From: Bin34 sp963422415
Lineage (GTDB): Bacteria > Chloroflexota > Anaerolineae > Caldilineales > Caldilineaceae
Assembly: GCA_963422415.1 (NCBI GenBank)
Contig: OY729430.1
Span: forward strand, 1,240,001-1,304,000
Length of the DNA stretch: 64,000 nt
Direction of reading: 5' to 3'
Both the position numbers and the translations under genes were made by a program. Shown piece by piece: positions 53,779 to 62,367 of the stretch. The notes beneath the pieces were generated by a model. It did no database searches. It saw nothing but the letters and a program-made list of their open reading frames with translations, and had not been told where the DNA came from. Each line of letters starts with the position of its first letter. Position 1 is the stretch's first letter.

Positions 53779-54627
53779 ATGCGTGTCGTAGTGACCGGTG
53801 CCGTCGGCAAGATCGCCGGACAGGTGCTGCCGGCTTTGCGGGACCGGTACGAACTTGTGCTGCTGGACGTGAAGCACGCCAATCGGGACGGCGACACCGT
53901 GTCCGGCATTGCGATCGCGGACCTGACCCAGACGGATCGGGACTTGTACCGACAGCATTTTCGGGGCGCGGACCGGGTCGTGCATTTTGGTTTCGTGCGC
54001 TCGGACGGGGCGGATCCCGACACCTGCTTCCAAGCGGAACTGGCCAATGTGCAGATGGCCTACAACGTCATGCAGGTGGCATGGGAGGAGGGCGTGGAGC
54101 GCGTAGTCATGGCCAGCTCCAATCACGCGGCGGACTACTATGAGCCGCTAATCCTGGATGGAAAGTGGGACTTCGTGAATCCCGCGGATCGGGCCCTCTC
54201 GGACAACTACTACGGCTGGGCCAAGGAAAGCTACGAACACTTGGGTCGGGTTTTCGCCTGCGGCGCCATGAATGGGACGCGGCTGGAGAATGTCCAGATC
54301 CGGATTGGCGGACCGCGGGAAGATGACTTGAAACGATTGGATCCCGGCGATCTCCGGGCCATGCGGCGGGCGTTGGCCGTGTATGTCAGCGATCGTGACT
54401 TGCAGCAGTTGTTCGTCAAGAGTCTGGAATATCCGCACATCCATGACGCCCATGGTGTACCCTTTCAGATCTTCTATGGCATCAGCGACAACTCCCGGGC
54501 CTTCTGGAGCCTGGAGAACGCCCGCCGTGTAATTGGCTACGCACCTCAGGACAATAGCGAATGCAAATTTGCGGATCAGATAGCCATACATGTCCGCGCA
54601 GCGCGGACTGCCGTTACATCCGACTGA
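53779..54627 (+). CDS. NAD-dependent epimerase/dehydratase (uronate dehydrogenase-like)
   Basis: A 282-residue short-chain dehydrogenase. The cofactor loop is VVTGAVGKIAGQVLPAL (T-G-A-x-G-x-I-x), ALRDRYELVLLDVK carries the NAD-selective Asp, and the catalytic Tyr and Lys are in YYGWAKESYEHLG. The sequence NVQIRIGGPRED follows. Spacing is like uronate dehydrogenase and related sugar-acid dehydrogenases. ATG 53779 begins exactly at the fold, while the frame extends upstream through the VOC gene without meaning. It sits between the VOC and NIPSNAP genes, so the three may handle a common metabolite. Confidence 0.8.
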   Translation: MRVVVTGAVGKIAGQVLPALRDRYELVLLDVKHANRDGDTVSGIAIADLTQTDRDLYRQHFRGADRVVHFGFVRSDGADPDTCFQAELANVQMAYNVMQVAWEEGVERVVMASSNHAADYYEPLILDGKWDFVNPADRALSDNYYGWAKESYEHLGRVFACGAMNGTRLENVQIRIGGPREDDLKRLDPGDLRAMRRALAVYVSDRDLQQLFVKSLEYPHIHDAHGVPFQIFYGISDNSRAFWSLENARRVIGYAPQDNSECKFADQIAIHVRAARTAVTSD

Positions 54628-54652
54628 CACCATCAATCAAGGGCAGCACTGC

Positions 54653-54976
54653 ATGTTTTTTGAACTGCGCACCTATCGCACAAAGCCGGGCAAGCTAGAC
54701 CAGTGGGCCAAGGTCATGGATGAGAGAATCATCCCTTTCCAGATCTCCCGTGGTATGGTTGTGGTCGGCAGCTTTATCGGAGAGGAAGAGAACAACCTCT
54801 ATGTCTGGATCCGGCGCTTTGAAAGCGAGGAGGAACGGACCCAGCTGTACAAGGCCGTCTACGAAGATCGCGTCTGGCTGACCGAGCTCAAGCCCTTGGC
54901 GGATGGGTTGCTTGACCGCAAGTTGGGCATTGATGTCAAGCGCATCGTGCCTTCCCCCAAGTCAGTGATTCAATAG
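54653..54976 (+). CDS. NIPSNAP family protein
   Basis: A 107-residue ferredoxin-like (dimeric alpha-beta barrel) protein. FELRTYRTKPGKLDQWAKVM, VGSFIGEEENNLYVWIRRFES and ERTQLYKAVYEDRVW match the NIPSNAP pattern. Bacterial members are usually small dimers found beside sugar- or aromatic-degrading genes, with no agreed activity. ATG 54653 follows the epimerase gene by 25 bases, and the export lipoprotein gene begins nine bases after its stop. Confidence 0.85.
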   Translation: MFFELRTYRTKPGKLDQWAKVMDERIIPFQISRGMVVVGSFIGEEENNLYVWIRRFESEEERTQLYKAVYEDRVWLTELKPLADGLLDRKLGIDVKRIVPSPKSVIQ

Positions 54977-54985
54977 GTGTTCAAT

Positions 54986-56203
54986 ATGGAACAGCGTCCA
55001 TGGTGCCAAACCGGTTGGCGCATTGCCAGTAGGGGAGTCGTCCTCGCCTTGTTGGGGTTGCTGGGGGCATGTTCCTTCTCTCTGTTGCCCGAGGGCCGTT
55101 CGGAGCAGATCGCGGCCAATGAACCCACTCCGACTCCCATCCCGACCCGCATCGTTCCCCTCAAGCCTACCTATACGGTAATGGAGGGGGAGATAATCAA
55201 GGATCTGGTCTTCAACGGGCGGATTGCGCCCGTGAGGGAGGAAGGGCTCTTTTTCCGCACCAGCGGACGTCTCCTAGCAGTCTATTTTGACCGCAACGAT
55301 CTGGTGCAGCAGGGCGACTTGATCGCCGAACTTGAAGTGGAGGGACTGGGGCAGGCGCGCCAAGGCGCCCAATTGGACCTGCAGCGGGCCCAGGCCCAGC
55401 TGGATCAGGCCCAGAACGATATCGACTTCCAGATCCACATGGCACAGATTGACTTGGACATTGCGGAACTGATACTGATGGAAACCATCCGGTCTGAATC
55501 CGCTGAATCGGTGGCGATTGCAGTGCAGCGCAAGAATGTGGAACGAGCGCAACTCAGCTTGGACGACGTTGGACGGGAAATTGATCCCATTCTGGTCAAC
55601 AACGTGGAACAGGCCCGGTTGGATCTGGAACGCATCAATGACCAGGTGGCCAATGCCCAGATTGTCGCTCCCTTCGACGGCATGATTCTGTCGTTGTCAC
55701 TGTCCGTGGGACGCAACGTGGAAGAATTTCGGCCGGTCGTGGTGCTGGCCGATCCGGACAATCTGGAAGTCTCGGCGGACCTGATCAGCAACCAGCTGCA
55801 GGATCTGGAAGAGAACATGAACGTGAACGTGCTGCTGCTGGGCCGCCCGGGCGACCCCATCGTGGGCAGCATTCGTCGCCTGCCCTATCCCTATGGCAGT
55901 GGCGGCGGCGGCACGACTGTGGATGAGCTGGACAAGTCCACTCGGATCAGCCTTGCGGTGCCGGCGGCGGAGGCGGGCCTGCGGCTGGGCGATCTGGTGC
56001 GCGTGTCGGCGGAACTGGAACGCAAAGAGCAGGTGCTGTGGTTGCCGCCGCAGGCTATCCGTGTCTTTGACGGCCGCCGCTTTGTCGTGCAGGTGCGCGA
56101 CGATGTGGAACAGCGGGTCGACGTGAAGGTCGGCATTGACACCATTGAACGGGTGGAAATCGTGGAAGGACTGGCTGCCGGCGACGTGGTGATAGGTCCT
56201 TAG
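54986..56203 (+). CDS. Membrane-fusion lipoprotein of an ABC/RND-type exporter
   Basis: A 405-residue adaptor protein. The lipobox LLGLLGAC near residue 30 anchors it to the membrane. A split biotinyl-lipoyl domain (VFNGRIAPVREEGLFFRTSG and AQIVAPFDGMILSLSLSVGR) encloses a long coiled-coil hairpin rich in Gln, Glu and Asp (residues about 125-225). A beta-barrel domain and a membrane-proximal domain (VLWLPPQAIRVFDGRRFVVQ) complete it. In MacAB-type systems such adaptors link a FtsX-like permease to the outside. ATG 54986 was preferred to GTG 54977. The permease and two ATPases are encoded next, so this is the adaptor of that machine. Confidence 0.88.
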   Translation: MEQRPWCQTGWRIASRGVVLALLGLLGACSFSLLPEGRSEQIAANEPTPTPIPTRIVPLKPTYTVMEGEIIKDLVFNGRIAPVREEGLFFRTSGRLLAVYFDRNDLVQQGDLIAELEVEGLGQARQGAQLDLQRAQAQLDQAQNDIDFQIHMAQIDLDIAELILMETIRSESAESVAIAVQRKNVERAQLSLDDVGREIDPILVNNVEQARLDLERINDQVANAQIVAPFDGMILSLSLSVGRNVEEFRPVVVLADPDNLEVSADLISNQLQDLEENMNVNVLLLGRPGDPIVGSIRRLPYPYGSGGGGTTVDELDKSTRISLAVPAAEAGLRLGDLVRVSAELERKEQVLWLPPQAIRVFDGRRFVVQVRDDVEQRVDVKVGIDTIERVEIVEGLAAGDVVIGP

Positions 56204-56245
56204 GATCCCTTTGTCTTTTCCCTCCCTGAATCCCCTGCGTTTGCT

Positions 56246-59137
56246 GTGGGCCTGATCAACCGATATACCGCCATCGTGACCGTGGCGCTCAAGCGCCTGT
56301 TCGCACAGCGCGGACTGGCCTTGGCAATCATGATTGGGCTGGTGGTCTCGATTTCCTTGATCATGAGCATTCCGCTCTATGCCGATGCGGTCTACTATCG
56401 CATCCTGCAGGACGAGCTGCAAACCCCGGAGACCACGGGGGGCATCCAACGTCCGCCTTTCGCCTACATGTTCCGCTATGTGGGATCCACCTACGGGGCC
56501 AAGGAATGGGAAGACCTGCAACCCGTGGATACGTACCTGACCGGTCCGGCCGTGGCGGACCTGGGGTTGCCCCATGTGCGCACCGTGCGCCATTTCAAGA
56601 CCGACAATGTGCGGTTGTTTCCCGCCGACGATGTGGTCTACTCCGATATCACGGACCCATTGGAATGGGTCAGCTTTGGCTTCGTGACCGACATTGAGGC
56701 CGAAATCGACATTGTCGAGGGACGTTTCCCGGAGTCAACGACGTCTGGCAACATCGACACTCCGGTGGAAGTGCTGGTTTCCGCCACGATGGCCAATGAA
56801 ATCGGCATCCGGAGCGGCGAGAATTTCATGACCTTCCGCCGCGCCCGCACGGACGAAGGCGTGCGGACCATTCAAGTGCCCATTGCGGTGACCGGCATTT
56901 GGGAGCCCAAGGACATCGCCGCGCCCTTCTGGTTCTACAACCCCAACACCTTTGAGACGGTCATGCTCGTGCCCGAGCAGACCTATGTCAGCCGTATCGC
57001 CCCCTCCTATGTCCAGGATGTTTATCTGGGCCTCTGGTACTTGATCATGGACGGGAGTGACATCACCACGGCGTCGGTCGGGCCTCTGGTGGCCAATACG
57101 GTCGAAGTGGAACAGGTCACGGCCGGCCTGCTGGCCAATACCCGGCTGGGTGTCTCGCCAACCGATGCCCTGCGCCGGTATCAGCAGGCCTCGGGTCTGC
57201 TGACCGTGTTGCTGTATGCCTTCAGCGTGCCTATCATGGGGCTGCTGTTGGCCTTCATCGGTCTGGTGGTGGGACTGTCGGTGACCCGTCAACGCAACGA
57301 GGTGGCAGTGCTGCGCAGCCGTGGGGCCACTTCCCTGCAGGTGGTGGGCATCTCCTTTCTGGAAGCGATGGCGCTGGCCGGGGTTGCGCTGGGCATCGCC
57401 TACTATGGCAGCCAGTTCGTGGCGGAGGTCATCGGCTCCACGCAGACGTTCCTGAACTTCTCGCAGATCTCCGACTTGCGCCTGGTCTTCAATGCCAACA
57501 CCTGGCGCGTGGGGGCGATAGCCGTGGGCGTGACGCTGTTTGCCCAGTTGCTGCCGACCATTGGCGCGTCCCGCCATACCATCGTGACCTACAAGCGAGA
57601 GCAGGCACGGACTCTGCAGGCTCCCTGGTGGCAACGCTCCTTCCTGGATTTCCTGCTCCTTGTCCCCGCGGTCTATGGCATCTATCTGCTGCGCCAGCAA
57701 GGCAGCATCTCGACTCCCGGGCCGCTGACTGGAGCCACGTTGTTCGAGAACCCGCTACTCTTTCTGGTGCCGGCCTTGGGCCTTTTTGCCTTGACCCTGG
57801 TGTCGTTGCGATTCCTGCCCTACTTTATGGAAGCCCTGTCCTGGCTGGTGTCCCGGATGGGTGGGGTGGGCATGCTGCTGGCGATGCGGCATCTGGCCCG
57901 CAACCGCAGCATCTATACCGCGCCCATGGTGCTGCTGGTGCTGACCCTGGGCCTCTCCACCTTCACCACTACGCTGGCGCAGGCCTTGGACAATCACCTC
58001 TATGACGGGATTTATTACAATGTAGGCGCGGATGCGCGCCTGATTGAATTGGGATACTTGCCGGAAGCCGGTGGGCCGGGCGGATTTGGCGGCGGCGGAG
58101 CTCCCGCCGCGGATACGAATCAGCCTGCCGCCTGGACTTTCGTGCCAGTGTCCGAGCATCTGCGGGCCGAGGAGATTCAAGGGGCTACGCGCGTGGCGGA
58201 TTTCGAGGCTCAGGTGCAGTTGCAAGGGGACTGGCGGACGGTACAGTACCGGGGCGTGGATCGTCTGGATTTTCCCCGCGTGGCCTTCTGGCGGCGGGAT
58301 TTCGCCCCGGCTACCCTGGGTGCCCTGATGAACTCGCTGGCGCTGGAAAACAGTGGCGTCCTGATGAACCGGGAGTTCATGCGGCGCAACACCATCGAGG
58401 TGGGAGACACAGTACGCATGCGGTTCGTGCGCTATGGCCTGCGGGGCGAAACGGACATGAAGGTGCTGGGCGAGATTTTCTACTTTCCCGGCTGGTATCC
58501 CGAAGAGGGTCCCATTGTCATCGGCAATCTGGATTATCTGTTTGAACTCATGGGAGGCCAATTCCCCTACGATGTACTGGTGCGCACTGTTCCGGGAACC
58601 GACTTCGAGAAGGTGCAGCGCGAATTGTATGCCTATGACATCAATGTCATGAACGTATATTCGGCCCGGCAAAGAATTGCCAAGGAGCAGTCCCTGCCTC
58701 AACGCCAAGGCCTCTTTGGAGTGCTGTCCGTGGGGTTCATCGCCTCTGGCATTCTGACCATTCTGGGCTTTTTGCTTTACACCCTGTTTTCCTTCCGACG
58801 GCGTTTTGTGGAATTGGGCACCTTGCGGGCCATCGGGCTTTCCCGGAGACAAATGACCATGTTTCTGGCTTGGGAACTGGCGTTCCTGATTGGGGTGGGG
58901 ATGGGCGTAGGCACCTTGCTGGGCACTTCCATGAGCACTGCCTTCATTCCCTATCTGCAGGTGGGGACGTCGCCAGAAGCCCTCACGCCTCCCTATACCG
59001 TGGACATTGCCTGGGAAGCGATTTCACGGGTTTATGCCCTCTTTGGACTGCTTTTTGTCACTGCCCTGGTCGCTCTGGTCACCTCGCTGCTCCGCATGCG
59101 TATCTTCCAGGCCATCAAGTTGGGTGAGACCGTCTAG
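56246..59137 (+). CDS. Large FtsX/MacB-type ABC permease
   Basis: A 963-residue inner-membrane protein starting at GTG 56246. TM1 is near 24-46 (LALAIMIGLVVSISLIMSIP). A large extracytoplasmic domain follows, then the first FtsX block from about 316 (TRQRNEVAVLRSRGATSLQV), further membrane segments, and a second extracytoplasmic domain containing a glycine-rich stretch near 610-622 (GGPGGFGGGGAP). The last FtsX block is from about 825 (FVELGTLRAIGLSRRQMTM). Two FtsX blocks in one chain replace the usual homodimer. Proteins of this type act as mechanotransmitters or lipoprotein and peptide exporters rather than classical channels. It lies between the adaptor and two ATPase genes. Confidence 0.85.
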   Translation: MGLINRYTAIVTVALKRLFAQRGLALAIMIGLVVSISLIMSIPLYADAVYYRILQDELQTPETTGGIQRPPFAYMFRYVGSTYGAKEWEDLQPVDTYLTGPAVADLGLPHVRTVRHFKTDNVRLFPADDVVYSDITDPLEWVSFGFVTDIEAEIDIVEGRFPESTTSGNIDTPVEVLVSATMANEIGIRSGENFMTFRRARTDEGVRTIQVPIAVTGIWEPKDIAAPFWFYNPNTFETVMLVPEQTYVSRIAPSYVQDVYLGLWYLIMDGSDITTASVGPLVANTVEVEQVTAGLLANTRLGVSPTDALRRYQQASGLLTVLLYAFSVPIMGLLLAFIGLVVGLSVTRQRNEVAVLRSRGATSLQVVGISFLEAMALAGVALGIAYYGSQFVAEVIGSTQTFLNFSQISDLRLVFNANTWRVGAIAVGVTLFAQLLPTIGASRHTIVTYKREQARTLQAPWWQRSFLDFLLLVPAVYGIYLLRQQGSISTPGPLTGATLFENPLLFLVPALGLFALTLVSLRFLPYFMEALSWLVSRMGGVGMLLAMRHLARNRSIYTAPMVLLVLTLGLSTFTTTLAQALDNHLYDGIYYNVGADARLIELGYLPEAGGPGGFGGGGAPAADTNQPAAWTFVPVSEHLRAEEIQGATRVADFEAQVQLQGDWRTVQYRGVDRLDFPRVAFWRRDFAPATLGALMNSLALENSGVLMNREFMRRNTIEVGDTVRMRFVRYGLRGETDMKVLGEIFYFPGWYPEEGPIVIGNLDYLFELMGGQFPYDVLVRTVPGTDFEKVQRELYAYDINVMNVYSARQRIAKEQSLPQRQGLFGVLSVGFIASGILTILGFLLYTLFSFRRRFVELGTLRAIGLSRRQMTMFLAWELAFLIGVGMGVGTLLGTSMSTAFIPYLQVGTSPEALTPPYTVDIAWEAISRVYALFGLLFVTALVALVTSLLRMRIFQAIKLGETV

Positions 59138-59151
59138 CTCGGAGCGCCAAC

Positions 59152-60207
59152 ATGGCCGAAATCCCCGGACCGTATATCAGTTGCGATGGACTCGTCAAGA
59201 TCTATCAGATGGCAGGTCTGGAAATCGTCGCGCTGCAAGGTTTGAATCTCTCGGTGGAGAAAGGGGAGCTGATGGGCATTGTCGGGGTGTCCGGCAGCGG
59301 CAAGTCCACCCTCATGAGCATTCTGGGCGGCTTGGATCGTCCTACGGCCGGCAAGGTCAGTGTAGGTCACTTCGATCTGCTCAAGATGACGGATCGCAAC
59401 CTCAACCGCTATCGACGGGAGCAAGTGGGTTTCGTTTGGCAGCAGAGCGCTCGCAACTTGGTGCCCTACCTGAGCGCGCAGGCCAATGTCATTCTGCCCA
59501 TGACGCTAGCGGGCACCGCCGGCCGCCTCAAGCGCGAGCGAGCCCGATTCCTGTTGGAGAGGGTAGGTCTGGCGGATCGCATGCAGCATCACTTGCGGGA
59601 GCTGTCCGGTGGCGAGCAGCAGCGCGTGGCCATCGCCGTGTCACTGGCCAACAATCCCCTGTTGCTGCTGGCGGATGAACCAACCGGCGAAGTGGACACG
59701 GCAACCGCGGGCTTGATCTACGACACCATTGCGCACTTGAATCAGGAATTCAATCTCACGACCATGATCGTGAGTCATGACCCGGGCATTGCCCATCATG
59801 TGGCGCGTGTGGTTTCGATCCGGGACGGCATGCTGTCCAGCGAAACCCGGCGACGGACCAGTGACACGGCCCATGGGGAATCCGACGCGGCGGGAGCCGC
59901 GAACAAAGTCGATTTTGACGAACTAGTCATTTTGGATACCGCGGGGCGGCTGCAGCTGCCCAAGGAGCTGCTGGAGCGATTCGACATCCGGGGCCGGGCC
60001 ACCATTGACTTCACCGACGACGGCATTATCATCAAGCCGGTCGACCGGAACCGCATTGACGCTCCGGAATTGGAGGCCCACGAACAGCAGGAAGTCCAGT
60101 TCCGGGAAGAGGCGCTGCAGGAGAACCGGCGGCGCTTCGGCTTGTTTCGCCGCCGCCGCCAACGGCAGGAAACGGAACGGCAGGCCGCAAGAGAGGCTGG
60201 AGATTGA
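59152..60207 (+). CDS. ABC ATPase with C-terminal AbrB-like domain
   Basis: A 351-residue protein. Residues 1-230 are a MacB/LolD-type ATPase with Walker A GVSGSGKST (45-53), Q-loop WQQ (96-98), signature LSGGE (151-155), Walker B LLLADE (171-176) and switch His209. After a polar linker, residues 257-297 read like a SpoVT/AbrB swapped-hairpin domain: ELVILDTAGRLQLPKELLER then DGIIIKP. A basic, charged tail (310-351, FRRRRQRQETERQ) ends it. AbrB-like domains normally bind DNA or mediate dimerisation, and their presence on an exporter ATPase is unusual. ATG 59152 is 14 bases after the permease stop. Confidence 0.85.
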   Translation: MAEIPGPYISCDGLVKIYQMAGLEIVALQGLNLSVEKGELMGIVGVSGSGKSTLMSILGGLDRPTAGKVSVGHFDLLKMTDRNLNRYRREQVGFVWQQSARNLVPYLSAQANVILPMTLAGTAGRLKRERARFLLERVGLADRMQHHLRELSGGEQQRVAIAVSLANNPLLLLADEPTGEVDTATAGLIYDTIAHLNQEFNLTTMIVSHDPGIAHHVARVVSIRDGMLSSETRRRTSDTAHGESDAAGAANKVDFDELVILDTAGRLQLPKELLERFDIRGRATIDFTDDGIIIKPVDRNRIDAPELEAHEQQEVQFREEALQENRRRFGLFRRRRQRQETERQAAREAGD

Positions 60208-60250
60208 CACAGAGGCGGGCGGGCCCCGCACACGAGGGGGTGGAGATCAC

Positions 60251-61045
60251 ATGGCGCACGATGCCAATGCCATTGTGACGGAAGAATTGACCCGTGTCTA
60301 CCGCATGGGGGGAGAGGACATTCCCGCCTTGCGGGGGGTGAACATGAAGGTGCCCACGGGTGCCTTCATATCCTTGAAAGGCCGTTCCGGTAGTGGCAAG
60401 ACCACGCTCCTCAACTGCGTGGGGGGATTGGATCGGCCCTCCTCCGGGAGCATCAGCATCTTTGGCGAGGAACTAGGCGACTGGACCGAGCGCAAGCTGA
60501 CGCGCTGGCGGCGGCACAACGTGGGCTTTGTCTTTCAGTCCTTTGGGTTGATGCCATCGCTGTCCGCGTACGAGAACGTGGAATTGATGCTGCGCATGTC
60601 CGGCGTCAGAGGGCGGGAGCGCCGTGAGCATACGGTGCATTGTCTGGATCAGGTCGGCTTGACAAAGTGGATGCACCATCGACCCTTTGAAATGTCCGGC
60701 GGACAGCAGCAGCGGGTGGCTATCGCTCGCTCGCTGGCGAATTCGCCCAACCTGATCCTGGCCGACGAGCCCACCGGCGAGCTGGACTCGCAGACCGCCC
60801 ACGAAATTCTGAGTCTCTTCCAGACCATCGTGCAGGAGCAGGGCGTGACCGTACTGATGGTCACCCACGATGTCATTTCGGACGAGTATGTGGATGACTA
60901 TCTATATCTGCGAGACGGTTCCATAGTCTCGTCGGTGGAAATGGAGGCCGTTCCCGCCGGCAAGGTCTCATTGGAGGAGGCCAATGAGGCGCCGGATTCT
61001 CCATCGGCTGTCGCGGATGCCCCGGTGGAGCCGCCGGGCGTCTAG
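60251..61045 (+). CDS. ABC transporter ATP-binding protein
   Basis: A 264-residue MacB/LolD-type ATPase. Walker A is GRSGSGKTT near 45-53, the Q-loop is FVFQSFGLMP, the signature MSGGQQQRVAIARSL, Walker B LILADEPTGELDS, and the switch histidine lies in VTHDV. The C-terminal 35 residues are acidic and proline-rich without known function. ATG 60251 follows GGGGGTGGAGATC, 43 bases after the first ATPase gene. Two different ATPases beside one permease with two FtsX blocks suggests a heterodimeric motor. Confidence 0.9.
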   Translation: MAHDANAIVTEELTRVYRMGGEDIPALRGVNMKVPTGAFISLKGRSGSGKTTLLNCVGGLDRPSSGSISIFGEELGDWTERKLTRWRRHNVGFVFQSFGLMPSLSAYENVELMLRMSGVRGRERREHTVHCLDQVGLTKWMHHRPFEMSGGQQQRVAIARSLANSPNLILADEPTGELDSQTAHEILSLFQTIVQEQGVTVLMVTHDVISDEYVDDYLYLRDGSIVSSVEMEAVPAGKVSLEEANEAPDSPSAVADAPVEPPGV

Positions 61046-61099
61046 CGCCGCTTTGGGGTTTTTCGGTCTCCTGTACTGCCCTGACTGCGGTTGCTTTCG

Positions 61100-62059
61100 A
61101 TGTTAGCCCTCTTTGACTTCCGGCGGACGGTCTGGTTGCCGACCCGCCTGCAGGAAGGCAGGCATCTTAATTCAGCCTTTGGGCTGGTTTTCAGCACTCC
61201 TTTTCCGTGCCCTGAACTATTTCCCGGGGCCGAAGGGCCTGCCGATGTGCATGTCCACTATGGGCCGGTGCCCCCGGTCGTGCAGCCCAGCTTCAACGGC
61301 ACCTACAACCAGATCCAGTTTGGCGACGATACCTTCCTGCACAACAAGACCGGGGTGGTGCGCACCCTCTCCCGGGCCGGCAGGGAGATTCAGATGCAGC
61401 GCATCCCCTTTGTGGATGACGACGAGGTGCGGTATGTCTTTCTGACCATTGTGATGACGGCCCTGCTGCTGCAACGCGGCATTCTGCCCATGCATGCCAG
61501 CGCCATCGCGACTCCCAAGGGCACCTTTCTGTTTGTAGGTCGATCCGGGGTCGGCAAGTCCACGCTGGCGGCGGAACTGGTGCGCCGCAACTACCTGATG
61601 CAGGGGGATGACATCACCCCGATCGATCTGACATCCGGATCGCATCCCCAGGTGGTCGCGGGCTTTCCCCAGCTGAAGCTGTGCTTGGATGCGGCGGCGC
61701 ATCTGGAACAACCTACGCAGCACGTGCCCCGGGTGCGGCCCAAGGAAGCCAAGCTCAGTGTCCTCAAGCACAGCCAGTTTCAGCGCGCTCCAGCAGATTT
61801 GGGGGGCATTGTGCTGCTTGAACCGGCCACAGTGGATGAAGTCGAAATCCGGACTTTGCAGAGCCAGGAAAAGTTGCAAACATTGATAGAATACACATTC
61901 AATCAGTCCTTCTTGGACGGGATGAACCGTCGGACGGCGCATTTCCAGCAAGTGGTGGCGGTGGGCAATGCCGTGGATGTGTTCGCGGTGCGCAGGCCGC
62001 AGGCCGGGTTTCGGCTCCAGGATCTGGCCGATTGCATCGAAACGGAGCTGTTTACGTGA
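61100..62059 (+). CDS. HPr kinase/phosphorylase-like protein of RiPP type
   Basis: A 319-residue protein whose C-terminal two-thirds resemble the catalytic domain of HPr kinase. The P-loop is GRSGVGKST (147-155), preceded by LPMHASAIATPKGTFLFVG and followed by GDD (169-171), where HprK keeps metal and base residues. The N-terminal part (STPFPCPELFPG) is not the usual HprK regulatory domain. This layout is known for HprK-like genes beside PqqD and lasso B2 genes, where phosphorylation of a peptide has been proposed or shown for some clusters. ATG 61100 is used (TTG 61091 precedes it). Its TGA overlaps the start of the PqqD gene. Confidence 0.8.
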   Translation: MLALFDFRRTVWLPTRLQEGRHLNSAFGLVFSTPFPCPELFPGAEGPADVHVHYGPVPPVVQPSFNGTYNQIQFGDDTFLHNKTGVVRTLSRAGREIQMQRIPFVDDDEVRYVFLTIVMTALLLQRGILPMHASAIATPKGTFLFVGRSGVGKSTLAAELVRRNYLMQGDDITPIDLTSGSHPQVVAGFPQLKLCLDAAAHLEQPTQHVPRVRPKEAKLSVLKHSQFQRAPADLGGIVLLEPATVDEVEIRTLQSQEKLQTLIEYTFNQSFLDGMNRRTAHFQQVVAVGNAVDVFAVRRPQAGFRLQDLADCIETELFT

Positions 62060-62367
62060 CGTTAGGCATTTCCCAGCCCCAGCCAAAAATCACATTGGAC
62101 ACACGCGTCCAGCAGGCGCCCGGTCCCATAGTGACCCCTATGGATGACAGTCTAGCCATGTTCTATCAGGAGGCCCAAGCCTACATTACGCTGGAAGAGG
62201 TCGCCAAGGACATCTGGAATCGCATCGCGCGCCCCATTCTGGTGGGGGAATTGTGCCAGGACCTGCTTGCCGTGTATGATGACATTGAGGAAACGGACTG
62301 CCAACAACAGGTGATCGAGTTCTTGACCGACTTGCAGACCGATGGCCTCGTCCAAGTCGTTTCGTGA
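62056..62367 (+). CDS. PqqD-like peptide recognition protein
   Basis: A 103-residue protein starting at GTG 62056 inside the GTGA overlap with the kinase gene. The family pattern of about 80 residues is clear: a beta-hairpin with PMDDSLAMFYQEAQAYITL, then EEVAKDIWNRI, ELCQDLLAVYD and VIEFLTDLQTDGLVQVV. PqqD-like proteins are winged-helix RiPP recognition elements that hold the leader of a precursor peptide for its modifying enzyme. In lasso systems the equivalent is protein B1. Its 3' end overlaps the B2 gene by 26 bases, so the two are made together. Confidence 0.85.
   Translation: MTLGISQPQPKITLDTRVQQAPGPIVTPMDDSLAMFYQEAQAYITLEEVAKDIWNRIARPILVGELCQDLLAVYDDIEETDCQQQVIEFLTDLQTDGLVQVVS

Noticed and set aside
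57755..58852. Minus-strand open frame opposite the large permease
   Set aside because: It is antisense to an intact FtsX-type gene and rich in His, Gln and Gly without domain features.
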